The position numbers were made by a program, and so were the translations under genes. Under the pieces are notes generated by a model. It was not told the DNA's origin and searched no databases. It saw only the letters and a program-made list of their open reading frames with translations. 64,000 nucleotides of DNA from Posidonia oceanica (lineage: Eukaryota > Streptophyta > Magnoliopsida > Alismatales > Posidoniaceae): assembly GCA_037176725.1 (NCBI GenBank), contig JAZBRS010000076.1, positions 120,981,001 to 121,045,000 on the forward strand, written 5' to 3'. Within the stretch, counting starts at the first letter, position 1. Each line of letters begins with the position of its first letter. Positions 38,201-48,790 of the stretch are shown in pieces.

Positions 38201-41200
38201 GCTTGCACTTATCATTCCTGACCTCACCCTAGGTCTTGATAGGGCTTGCACCTATCATTCCTGGCGGTCCGGTCATGATAAGGCTTGCACTTATCAATCC
38301 AGACCTCTTCCATGTCTTGATAGGTTTTGCACCTATCATTCATGGCGATCCGGTCTTGATAAGGCTTGCACTTATCGTTCCTGACCTCTTCTGGTCTTGA
38401 TAGGGCATGCACCAATCATTCCTAGCAATCCGGTCTTGATAAGGCTTGCACTTATCTTTCCTGACCTATTCCGTGTCCTGTTAGGGCTTGCACCAATCAT
38501 TCCTGGCGGTCTCGTCTTCATAAGGCATGTACTTTTCATTCCTGACCTCTTCCAGGTCTAGATTAGGCAAGCGCCTAACAATCCTGGCGTTCCGGTCTTG
38601 ATAAGGCATGCACTTATCATTCCTGGCCTCGTTCGGGTCTTGATAGGGCTTGCACCAAACATTCCGGGTGGTCCGGTCTTGATAAGGGTTGCTCTTATCA
38701 TTCCTGACCTCTTCTTGGTCTTGATAGGGCTTGCACTAATCATTCCTGGCGGTCCGGTCAAGATAAGGCTTGCACATATCATTCCTGACCTCTTCCGGGT
38801 CTTGATAGAGCTTGCACTAATCATTCCTGGCGTTCCGGTCTTGATTAGGCTTGCACTTATCAATCCAGACCTCTTCCCGGTCTTGATAGGTTTTGCACCT
38901 ATCATTCCAGGCGGTCCGGTCTTGAATAGGCTTGCACTTATCATTCCTGACCTCTTCCGTGTCCTGATTGGACTACCACCAATCATTCCTGGAGGTCTTG
39001 TCTTGATAAGGCATGCTCTTATCATCCTTGACCTCTTCTAAGTCTTGATAGGGCTTGCACCTATCATTCCTGGCGGTCCGCTCTTGATAAGGCATGCACT
39101 TATCATCCCTGACCTCTTTCGGGTCCAGATTAGGCAAGCACCTAACAATCCTGGTGGTCCGGTCTTGATAAGGCATGCACTTATCATTGCTGACCTCTTT
39201 CGGGTCATGATAGGGCTTGCGCCAAACATTCCAGGCGGTCCGGTCATGATAAGCCTTGCTCTTATCATTCCAGACCTCTTCTAGGTCTTGATAGGGCTTG
39301 CACTGATCATTCCTGGTGGTCTGCTCATGATTAGGGTTGCACCAATCATTCCTGACCTCTCTCTGGTCTTGATTGCGCTAGCACCTTTTATTCCTATTGG
39401 TCCGGTTTTGATAAGGCTTGCACTAATCATTCCTGAACTGTTTCGAGTCTTGCTAGGGCTTACGCCTATCATTCCTGGCGATCCGATCATGATATGGCTT
39501 GCACCTATCATTCCTGACGTCTTCTGGGTCTTGATTGGGCGTGCACCTATCAATCCTGGCGGTCCGTTCTTGATAAGGCTTGCACTTATCAATCCTGACA
39601 TCTTATGGGTCTAGATAGGGCATGCACCTAGCATTCCTGGCGGTCTGGTCTTGGTAAGGCTTGCAGTTATCAATCCTGACATCTTCTGGGTCTTGATAGT
39701 GCTTGCACCTATCATTCCTAGCGGTCCGGTCATGATATGGCTTGCGCTTATCTCTGCGAACCTCTTCCGGGTCTTAGCAGGGCTTGCACCTATCATTCCG
39801 GGCGGTCCGGTCCTGATAAGGCTTACACTTATCATTCCTGACCTCTTCCGGGTCTTGATAGGGCTTGCACCCATCTTTCCAGGCGGTCCGGTCTTCATTA
39901 GGCAAGCACTAATCATTCTGGACCTCCTCTAGGTCTTGATAAGGAGTGCACCCATCATTCCTGGTGGTCCTGTTTTGATAAGGCTTGCACTAATCATTCC
40001 TGAGCTCTTCTTGGTCTTGATAGGGCTTGCGCCAATCATTCCTGGCGGTTCACTCGTGATTTGGCTTGCACTTATCATTTCTGACCTCATCCAGGTCTTG
40101 ACGGGGCTTGCACCTATCATTCCTGGCGGTCCGGTCATGATAAGGCTTGCACTAATCATTCCTGACCACTCCCTAGGTCTTGATAGGGCGTGCACCTATC
40201 ATTCCTGGCGGTCCGGTCACGATAAGGCATGCACTTATCATTCCTGACCTCTACTAAGTCTTGACTGGGCTTGCTCTATCATTCCTGGCGGTCTGGTCTT
40301 GATTAGGCTTGCACTTATCTTTCCTGACCTATTCCGATATTGATAAGCCTTGCACATATCATTCCTGACCTCTTCCGTGTCTTGATAGGGCTTGCACCTA
40401 TCATTCCTGGCGATCCGATATTGAAAAGGCTTGCACTTATCATTCCTGACCTCTTCTGGGTTTTGGTAGGGCATGCACTAATCATTCCTGGCGTTCTGTT
40501 CTTGTTATGTATTGCACTAAGCGTTCCTGACCTCTTCCGGGTCTTGATAGGGCTTGCACCTACCATTCCTGGCGGTTCGGTCTAGATAGGGCTTGCGCTT
40601 ATCATTCCTGAGCTCTTCTGGGTCTTGATAGCGCTTGCTCCTATCATTCCTGGCAGTCTGTTCATGCTAAGGCTTGCACTTATCGTTCCTGACCTTTCCA
40701 TGGGTCTTGATAGGGTTTGCACCTATCATTCTTGGCGTTCCAGTCATGAAAATGCTTGCACTTATCATTCCTGACCTCACCCTTGGTCTTGATAGGGCTT
40801 GCACCTATCATTCCTGGCGGTCCGGTCTTGATAAGGCTTGCACTTATCAATCCAGACCTCTTCTAGGTCTTGATAGGTTTTGCACCTATCATTCCAGGCA
40901 GTCCGGTCATGATAAGGCTTGCACTTATCGTTCCTGACCTCTTCGGGGTCTTGATAGGGCTTGCACCTCTCTTTCCTAGCAATCCGGTCTTGATAAGGCT
41001 TCCGTGTCCTGATAGTGCTAGCACCAATCATTCCTAGCGGTTAGGTCTTGATAAGGCAAGCTCTTATCGTCCCTGACCTCTTCCAGCTCTTGATTGGGCT
41101 TGCACTATCATTACTGGCGGTCCAGTCTTTATAAGGCATGCACTTATCATTCCTGACCACTTTTGGGTTTTGATAGGGCATGCGCCAAACATTCCGGGTG

Positions 41201-41374
41201 GTCCGGTCTTGATAAGGCTTGCACTTATCATTCCTGACCTCTTCCGGGTCTTGATAGGGCTTGCACCAATCATTCCTGGCGGTTTGGTCATGATTAGGGT
41301 TGCACGAATCATTCCTGACCTCTCTCTGGGTCGTGATTGCGCTTGCACCTATCATTCCTTCTGGTCTGGTTTTG

Positions 41375-41379
41375 ATAAG
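41375..41379. other. Predicted target-site duplication ATAAG of element B (one side visible)
   Basis: These are the last five array bases before LTR B. LTR retrotransposons of this type make 5-bp duplications, so the matching ATAAG should follow the 5' LTR of element B beyond the right window edge. Confidence 0.4.
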
Positions 41380-42049
41380 TGTAGCGATCCCGATCGGAAT
41401 CAGGCTCGCTAGATTTAGCGGCGATTGGATCCGAGGAAGAGGCTCAACTCGAAAACGTTTAAAATCGAGGAGAAAGAGGAAAGATAAGACAAATCAGAGT
41501 CGCCACTATGTCTATTAACGGGAGACAAGGAAAACCGGGGAAATGCGTGAATTAACGCGCAAAACCGAGCAAGAAATGCAAAGCAAAGCAATGCAAAGGA
41601 AAACAAATGCAAACAAATGCAGATGAGATGACTCTAGCCTAGGATAAGGGCAATACGGTCATTGCGGGCCAGAAAACAGGGCAAGGACTCCTGTTACGTG
41701 CGGGGAAGGTGTTAGGCACCCCCGACACGCCCGAGAATCGGTCTTTCTAGACTTACGCTCGCATATGTTGGAAAATGCAGGATTGAATGCCTATGTGCCT
41801 ATAAATGCCTAAATGAATGCTCAAGGTGTGCTCTAAGTGGGAAGAAACAAAGCAAGGAAGTAAACGTGCTCTCTAAATGCTCAGCTACGCTGTCTGTGTT
41901 CCGAACCAGGCGAAACCTAGCTCGTGAGAACTCCAAGCAGTAAGCATCACAGCCCTATATGCAAATGCAGGCGAGAAAGCAAAACGACGAGGAAACCATG
42001 CAATGCAGTCGGCATGCAAGGGAAAACAGCATAAAACACGCAAAACGAG

Positions 42050-42300
42050 GCGAGAGATGAGCAACGCACACGAAACGAAGCAAAAGAACAAAATCGGCAT
42101 GCAAAACGAGCGAGAAAGCAAGGCCGCACGCAAAACGAGACAAGGAAGCAAAGAGAGATGCAAAACGGTGCAAAAACGAGAGCGGCACGTAAAACAAGTG
42201 AGAAAGCAAGGCTGCGCGTAAAACAAGGCAAGAGAACAGAAGGGCACGCAAAACGGTGCCAAAACGAGGGCGGGCACGCGAAACGGTGCCAAAATAGCGA
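42050..42300. repeat. LTR B internal GGCAC...GTGCC minisatellite
   Basis: Diverged units of the same hairpin minisatellite as in LTR A and C, for example GGCACGCAAAACGGTGCC near 42244-42261. Confidence 0.6.
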
Positions 42301-42751
42301 AGCAAAAACCTCGGAAAAGCCATGCGAATGCAAGAATGCAGAAAAAGATTAGAAGAGGCCAAAGGGGAGACAAAACAACGTGTGTGTAAGAACAGACGTC
42401 ATTTAGGACCACTTAGAGTAGGTGTGAAGACCTACAGAGGGGAGAGGGGGCAAACGGAGGGATTACCACCTCTTTGCGACTGTTTCCCACTAAACTGTTC
42501 CACGGTGTGTCTCGCACGCTGCCCAAAGCTCGCGATGCGATCGGATCGTGGAAAAGGGGGGAGAAAGTCACACTAAGTGGTAAATCCAGGGAAAACACAA
42601 CACAAAACACTCAGGAATACGCGAAACGGAGATTGGAAGATACAAGCAGAAAGGGGAAGCCCTATTCCACATGCTCAAAGAGACAGAAAGCGAAAACAAG
42701 GAAAACTGTGCAAATGGCATGCAGATGGATATAATGCAGAGGTTCAGGAGG

Positions 42752-42759
42752 ACATACCT
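42752..42759 (-). promoter_or_regulatory. Conserved predicted 5' splice donor GTATGT in LTR B
   Basis: The minus strand reads CTAG|GTATGTCC, at the place equivalent to 7384 in LTR A and 48783 in LTR C. Confidence 0.35.
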
Positions 42760-45299
42760 AGAAATCCGGGAGCCTGATCTGAAATCGGTCTGGTCCATGC
42801 TGAAGAGCGCTTCGCTGCGGTCGCCTGGGCAGCTTACTTGAGAAGATCCAACGGCCGGATTGGAAGATAAGGCAGCTTCAAGGCAGAGGGGTCAGAACAG
42901 GGGAGAAGAACAGATCTAGGTGTTCAGGAGGCCCTAGGGATGTGCAAAAGGTCCTCCCAAGTGAAAGGGAGCTAAAAGTGCTTAGTGTGTGCAAGAAGAT
43001 GCTGAAATGCAAGACTAGATGGATGCAGAATGCATGCAAAAGCAAGAAAAAGCAAAGAGAAGACACTGGGAAAAGCCAGTAGTTTAGAAAGCATTTTGAA
43101 AAAGAAAAAGGGCTAAAAAAGCAAATTTTCCAGAAAACAGGGGTCCACAGGGAAGGATTTCGAAAACAGGGGAGGACAGGGGTCCATTTTGCAAAAAGAC
43201 TAGGCTCAGAAAGTTGTTTTGAAAAGGGGGTATGCTTTAAAAGAGGTTTTGAAAGCAGAAAGAGGTCAGAATGCAATTTTGGAAAAACTAGGGTCTAAAA
43301 TGCAAATTTTCAAGAAAACAGGGTTCTGGGGAGTCTGAGAATACTGGTGGAGGGTCTGCATGCAATTTGGTAAGCATAGGAGCTAGGATGCAACCTAGGG
43401 GCAAAATGGTCTTTTCACATGATTTTTTAAAAGATGCAAGGATCTATGTGTGATTTTCAAATCATGCAGGGGTCAAATATGCAATTTTATATGGAAAAAA
43501 TGCTCTGAAAATCAGATAACAGGACTGCAGTGCAATTTTTGGAAAAAACAGGGTTGAAAATGCAATATAATAAGCCAAAATACATGCATAACAGCTACTG
43601 TCCATTTAAAATGGACCTAAATGCAAAAATGAAAAACCAGGGGAAAAGAAATGCAATGCAGTATGCAAAATAAGAAAATAAAAGCTAAGTTCCTACAGTG
43701 CAGAGGATTAAAATGCAAAAACAGAAAACAACAGGGGCTTAGAAAGCAATGCAATAAGGCAAAGTCACAGCATTAAATTTAAATAAACTACTGCAGGACT
43801 TAACTGCAAAAATCAAAAACAGGAGGGCTGAAATCTAATTTTCTACTGAATGAATGCACAGTAAATGGACTATCATGCAAATACAGGAAAACACAAACAG
43901 TTCATGCAATTTAGTATGGTTTTAACACAGAAAACAGTAGATTTAATTAAATAAGGACCGGAACGCAAAATAAAGAAAACTCAAGCCAGATATGCAATGT
44001 TCACATAAAACCATATAACTGTAAAAATAATTAAACAGTAACTCGCCGGCGATGAGAGGTACTGTAGCAGTGAGCAACCGGACCTCAGCACCGCCGGCAC
44101 AGGGGGCTTGAGGAGGCGCGGGAGGGCGGAGCTTGGTGCTGGCGTTCGTGCGGAGCTTCGGAGACTACTGGAGCGGCGTTCCGTCGGTCGGAGCATCAAG
44201 AGGAACAGCAGCCGGCGCCGAGGAAGAGACACTGTCCGGCGAGTCGAGGACGGAGCAGGAGGACCGGAAAAGCTATTCTAGAGGGCAGAGAAGCAAGAGG
44301 GAAGGAAGAGGAAGCTAAGGGAAGCAAAATGTACCTGAGTCCGCGTCTGAGATGTCCTCCCGACGTCGGTGGTTCCAGAGGTGGCCGGCGGCGCTCGTCC
44401 AGTCGCTGCGGTGATCGTCAGTCGCTCGCGAAGGTTGGAGCTGCCTCAGAACATCCCTCCGGTGCTTCCTGATCGACCGGACTGAAGCTCTACAGCTCGG
44501 GTGAGGATTCGGCACTTTTGGGTTTTCAGAATGCTGCCGGAGGTCGGGGAGGGTGTTTGCTGCTCCTCAGGCTAGATGGAACCCTCCGAGAGGTTGCTGG
44601 AAGTCCGGCGAAGGGTTCTGGGTGCTTTGGAATGGGTTCTGGTGCGAGTAGATAGGAAATGGAGGTTCGGGCTGATTTCTGACAGAAACAAGGCTAGGTG
44701 TTTGTAGTGTGGTTTAAGGTCAGTGGTGGACGAGAAGGTCTGATGGCTGGGGCTTTGGAAAGGTGGAGGTCTGGTGAGTAGCTGGGTGAAGTTTGAGAGG
44801 ATTCTGTGAATTGTGGAGGAGGGAATTACGGAGTGGGTTCAGGTCAGTTGCAGATAGGCTTTCAGGGGGATTAGGTAGTGATTTGGGTGGTGGAATGGCT
44901 GTAGAAAGGTGAGGGGAAATGGCTGTGTTTTGGGTGAACTTGGGGGAGTAATTGGGAGGTGGATGAAGGCCGGGAAGAGATTTGGTTTTCTGGAAATGGA
45001 AGAGGGGAGTCGGCTGAAGAATTCAGAGGGAATTGGAGGAGGATTGGGCGTGGGGATTGGGCTCAGATGAGGGCTTCTCTCCGGGATGTCGAAGACTCTC
45101 AAACACTCTCTTCTGCTCTCTCTTTTCTCTGGAATTGGAAGAAATGCAGAGGAGAAGGAAGGTCGCACAGGTGGAAGAAAAATCCGGATTCTGGTCTCTC
45201 TCTGGGTTTGCTCTGATTGCTGAAGGTTGCTGGCTGATCGTTGCCAACTGAAGAACCTCCGAAAAAGAAAAACCTCCAGGCTGGTGGAATGAATGGGAG

Positions 45300-45306
45300 C
45301 TTATAT
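45300..45306 (-). promoter_or_regulatory. Candidate TATA box in LTR B
   Basis: The minus strand reads CCATATAAGC. LTR C has ATATAAT at the equivalent place (51335-51341). If used, transcription would start near 45270, giving a U3 of about 1.9 kb and a long R-U5 of about 3.9 kb. I did not find the motif in LTR A. This is prediction only. Confidence 0.35.
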
Positions 45307-47181
45307 GGGGAGAGACCGGCTGCTGGCGCGCTACCGAATTTCAAACTCGTCGGCGGCCACTGCAGCAGACAATAGGTGGCGAGGCGACTGGCAATGAAAG
45401 CCTCCGGATTTGGTGCTGAAACAGGAGAGGGCGGTGAGTTGCTGTAGATGAAAGGATGGAGCTTCGAATTTGAACAATGGAGGGAACTTCTGCTGGCAGC
45501 TCGCGGGAGAGAATCCGGAGAAAAACGCAGAAGGAGGAGGAGGAAGAAGGAGGGCATGGGCCGGACTGTGCGGGCCGAAGAAAAAAACAGAAAATAAAAA
45601 GAAAGGGAAACGGGCTGGATTGAGCCCAGTAAGGAAAGGTAAGAAAGAAAGAAGGGAAGTAAGGAAGAAAGAGGGGGGCAAAAAAGGGAAATAAAATTGG
45701 TAAAAAATGAACTAAAAATAAATGAAAATATTGGAGAGGTTGTGCTGTGAATTAGGATTTTAATTAAAATTTTTTAATGGCCATTTTGGGTTGATTAATG
45801 TGTTTTGGGCTTGATTAGGGTTTTAGGGTTTTGGTTTTGCTTTTAATTGGTTTTCGCTTGATTAAACGTTTGTTAAACCTTTTTTAAATTGTTTTAAAAA
45901 TTGTGTTTCCCTTTTTGGACACGTAGGATATTGATTAGGATTTTTTAGGATTTAATTTCGTATTAATCAGGGTTGGTTTTAGGTTCTTAAGTTTTAGTCT
46001 TCTTAGGGTTTTTTCTTTCTTAAGTCTTTTAAGTTATGTTTTGATTTTTATTTGTTGATTTTTCTTGAAGTTTTTGGTTGGGTTTTTATGGTTTGATAGG
46101 GTGTTTTTTAAGTCTTTCAGATGTGTTTTTCTTTTCTTTTTTAATTAAGTTTTTTACTTGTTTTTCTTATGTTTATTAGGTTAAGTCTTTTGCCTTCTTT
46201 AATTACTTGTTTTAGTGTTTGATTTTTAATTCTCCTTTTTAGGGTTTGTCTTTTAATTCTTCTGATGGGGTTTTTATTTTTGGTGGGTTTTGATTTTATT
46301 TTAGCTTTTTCCTTGATTTTTCAGTGTTTTCTTTTGATTTGTTTTGCATTTTTTAGCTTGCATGTTTGGTTTTCCTTTTAGCTTGATTTAGTTAAGTTTA
46401 AGTTGTTAATTGCTTGTTTAACATTTTTTAATTGTTTTTCTTAGGGTTCTGATTTGTTCCTTTTATGTTTTGAGGTTTTACAGATTTTTATGGGTTTTTG
46501 TGGATTTTTGCAAGAGAGGGAAAAGGAAAAGAGAAGGAGGAAAGAAATGGAAAAAAGAGGGAGATAAGAGGAAAAGAGATAGGTTGGAGGAAAGCGATTT
46601 TTTAAAATTCAGAAAAAGTGTTAAAAATAAAGTAAAAATAGGGATAAGATAGAGGAAGGATAGAAGTACAGAGGGGGCCCACAGCCAGATCAGAAAAAGG
46701 ATAAGAAAGGGGTGAAGAGAGAGATGATAATCAGGAGAGAGAGAGGAGAGAGAAAATGATAATCCCGGAGAGAGAAAAGGATAATTTGGGTGAAAGAGGG
46801 TCTTAATGGTCTCGGAATGGGGTGAAAATTGGTGAGTGGGTAGTCTAGGGTTTGAAGTCTTGGTTCTGAAGTTTTGGTTTGATTCTAAGGAGCTTTTGGA
46901 GGGGTTTCAAGGTGTAGAAAAAGGATAGTTTCACCTAAGTTTTCTATGGTTTTTGGGAATGGGTTAGGTTTGGAAATTTCTAGGTTTTTGGGTAGGCTTG
47001 TTGGGCGGATAGTGGTGGGTTTTCCTATGGATTTTTGTTAGGTTTTGAGGTTGGGAAGGGGGGTAAAGGTTTAGGTCAAAACAGGCTGATTTTGAAGGAC
47101 AAAGAGGAGGATTAGGGTTAGGGTTTGGTTGGGGTTTGATCCAGCAATCACCAAGAGAGCTCTAAGGGTCCGGGCCGGCCA

Positions 47182-47265
47182 AGATGGGGTGTCAACAGAT
47201 GCCCCTCCCTGTGCGAGGGCAAGCGGAGCGCGGCCGCTGCTCAGGGTTGACAAGACACCCCATCT
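47182..47265. other. 12-bp inverted repeat spanning the LTR B tip and polypurine tract
   Basis: AGATGGGGTGTC (47182-47193, inside the LTR tip) is the exact reverse complement of GACACCCCATCT (47254-47265, internal DNA). The 60-bp loop contains the polypurine tract and a second small palindrome around GCGCGGCCGC. Confidence 0.75.
47198..47210 (-). other. Polypurine tract of element B
   Basis: The minus strand reads AGGGAGGGGCATC directly before the LTR start TGTTGACA. This is the expected plus-strand priming site and marks LTR B as the 3' LTR. LTR A and LTR C have no such tract next to their tips. Confidence 0.7.
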
Positions 47266-47433
47266 GACCGGCGGGAGCAGCGGTTTGCTATGGGCGTGAG
47301 CTACTTATTCGGCGGATGCACCGAGGATCGTAGCCCGTTGCCGCAATGCAAAATGCCAGTGCAGATGGATGCTGTGCTATGTGTATGCATGCTGATGCAA
47401 ATGCCATGCAAGAGTTAGTATAAAAGTTAGTGC
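47211..47433 (-). other. Last 223 bp of the element B internal region, cut off by LTR C
   Basis: Non-coding. It was continuous with 53245 onward before LTR C inserted. It is GC-rich near the polypurine tract and then GCATG/ATGCA-rich. Confidence 0.6.
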
Positions 47434-47438
47434 AGTTA
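47434..47438. other. Target-site duplication AGTTA, left side of solo LTR C
   Basis: AGTTA at 47434-47438 matches AGTTA at 53240-53244 exactly, directly outside the TG...CA ends of LTR C. Confidence 0.85.
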
Positions 47439-48079
47439 TGTAGTGATCCCGATCGAAATCAGGCTCGCTAATATAGCGGCGATTGGATCCGAGGAAGGGG
47501 CTCGACTCAAAAACACTTGAAATCGAGGAGAAAAAGGAAAGATAAGACAAATCAGAGTCGCCACCGTGTCTATTAACGGGAGACAGGGAAAACCGGGGAA
47601 ATGCGTGAATAAACGTGCAAAACCGAGCAAGAAATGCAAAGCAAAGCAATGCAAAGGAAAACAAATGCAAACAAATGCAAATGAGATGACTCTAGCCTAG
47701 GATAAGGATAGTACGGTCATTGCGGGCCAGAAGACAGGGTAAGGACTCCTGTTACGCGCAGGGAAGGTATTAGGCACCCCCGACACGCCCGAGAATCGGT
47801 CTTTCTAGGCTTACGCTCGCATACGCAGAAAAATGCAGGATTGAATGCCTATGTGCTTATAAATGCCCAAATGAAAGCTCAAGGTGTGCTCTAAGTGGGA
47901 AGAAGCAAAGCAAGGAAGTAAACGTGCTCTGTAAGTGCTCAGCTGCGCTGTCTGTGTTCCGAACCGGGCGAAACCTGGCTCGTGAGAACTCCAGGCAGTA
48001 AGCATCACAGCCCTATATGCAAATGCAAGCGAAAAAGCAAAACAACGGCAAAACCATGCAATGCGATCGACATGCAAGA

Positions 48080-48320
48080 GAAAACGACGTAAAGCACGCA
48101 AAACGAGGCAAAAAACAAGAAAGCGCGCAAAACGGTGCAAAAAGACAAGGTTGGCACGTAAAACGGGCGAGAAAGCAAGGCGACACGCAAATCGGTGCAA
48201 AAGACGATGACGGGCATGCAAAACTGTGCCAAAAACAGGGTGAGCGCGCAAAACAGCGCGAAAGACAAAGCAGGCACGCAAAACGGTGCCAAAACGAGAG
48301 CGGGCACGTAAAATGGTGCC
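48080..48320. repeat. LTR C internal hairpin minisatellite with alternative stems
   Basis: Adjacent units have the stems CGCGC/GCGCG (48245-48249 with 48256-48260) and GGCAC/GTGCC (48273-48277 with 48286-48290, and 48303-48307 with 48316-48320) around similar AAAAC-type loops. Confidence 0.65.
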
Positions 48321-48782
48321 AAAAGCTGTGAGATAAAACCTCGGAAAAAGTCGTGCAAATGCAAATGAAAGGAAAAGATTAGAAGCAGTAAAAGGAGAAG
48401 CAGAACAGCGCATGTGTGAGAACAGGCACTGTTCGGGGCCACACAGAATAGGTGTGAAGACCTACAACGGGGAGAGTGAGCAAACGGGGGGATTACCACC
48501 TCTCTTGCGACCATTTCCCACTAAACCGTTCCACGATGTGTCTCGCATGCTGCCCAAAGCTCGCGATGCGATCGGATCGTGGAAAAGAGGGAAGAAAGTC
48601 ACATTAAGTGGTAAATCCAGGGAAAACTCAACACAAAACACATAGGGAAACGCGAAACGGAGATCTGAGTTGATAGACAAGAAGAGGAGGCCCTATTCTA
48701 CATGCTCAAAGAAACAGAAATCAAGAACGAGGAAAACTATGCAAATGGCATGCAAATGAATGCAATGCAAGGGTTCAGGAGG

Positions 48783-48790
48783 ACATACCT
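48783..48790 (-). promoter_or_regulatory. Conserved predicted 5' splice donor GTATGT in LTR C
   Basis: The minus strand reads CCAG|GTATGTCC, as in LTR A. Confidence 0.35.

Larger units (their letters stand above)
14987..39030. repeat. Higher-order modules within the satellite core
   Basis: A diagnostic variant block, with GGCCTCTTTC in place of GACCTCTTCC in linker 1 and a following block of shared variants, recurs starting near 14987, 18310, 21388, 23050, 25807, 29091, 31766, 33914, 36123 and 38598. The spacings are 3323, 3078, 1662, 2757, 3284, 2675, 2148, 2209 and 2475 bp. A second marker series, a block with GGGCATGCACCTCTCATTCC, recurs in step. Variable spacing with conserved order means module-scale duplication followed by internal loss or gain of units. 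Confidence 0.75.
11672..41379. repeat. 29.7-kb satellite array, 81-bp period made of 42-bp and 39-bp half-units
   Basis: The consensus unit is hairpin 1 (GATAAG, loop GCTTGCA, CTTATC), linker 1 (23 nt, ATTCCTGACCTCTTCC...), hairpin 2 (GATAGG, same loop, CCTATC) and linker 2 (20 nt, ATTCCTGGCGGTCCGG...). That totals 81 bp, or roughly 365 full units by length. Many copies have one mismatch in an arm, but pairs with fully matched arms are very common (for example 38230-38460). Array edges (about 11.7-13 kb and 39.5-41.4 kb) look less regular. The core (about 14-39 kb) is arranged in higher-order modules. Both ends are cut in mid-unit by LTRs. Because 81 is a multiple of 3, long open frames run on both strands, giving 27-residue peptide repeats. 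I regard these as non-coding. Hairpin type and stem words match the 3' UTR repeats of the flanking Tat elements. Confidence 0.95.
41380..47197 (-). mobile_element. LTR B: 3' LTR of element B (5818 bp)
   Basis: On the minus strand it begins TGTTGACACCCCATCTTGG at 47197 and ends ACTACA-like (CGCTACA) at 41380. Directly upstream on the minus strand is a purine-rich tract (47198-47210), so this is a 3' LTR. It has no PBS on the left, where the satellite begins at once. Its block order matches LTR A and LTR C, and it is closer to C, sharing the GTCCGGGCCGGCC/GTCCAAGCC-type outer tip. Confidence 0.9.

Noticed and set aside
11672..41379. Dozens of long open frames in the array, taken as repeat-protein genes
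   Set aside because: They run on both strands and in several frames at once, begin and end at random variants, and follow from an 81-bp period that is a multiple of 3. No promoter, splice or codon signal supports them.
11672..41379. The array as the 3' UTR of an element whose 3' LTR is LTR A
   Set aside because: LTR A has a PBS on its inner side, so it is a 5' LTR, and there is no polypurine tract at 11672. A shared tandem LTR remains possible but is less simple.
11672..41379. Ribosomal spacer or centromeric satellite
   Set aside because: No rRNA sequence is nearby. The 81-bp unit lacks the 150-180 bp length common for centromere satellites. Chromosomal position cannot be judged from this window.
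47111..47127. TTAGGGTTAGGG near the LTR B and C tips as an interstitial telomere repeat
   Set aside because: Only about two units, it lacks the plant TTTAGGG register, and it is part of a G/T-rich LTR block.
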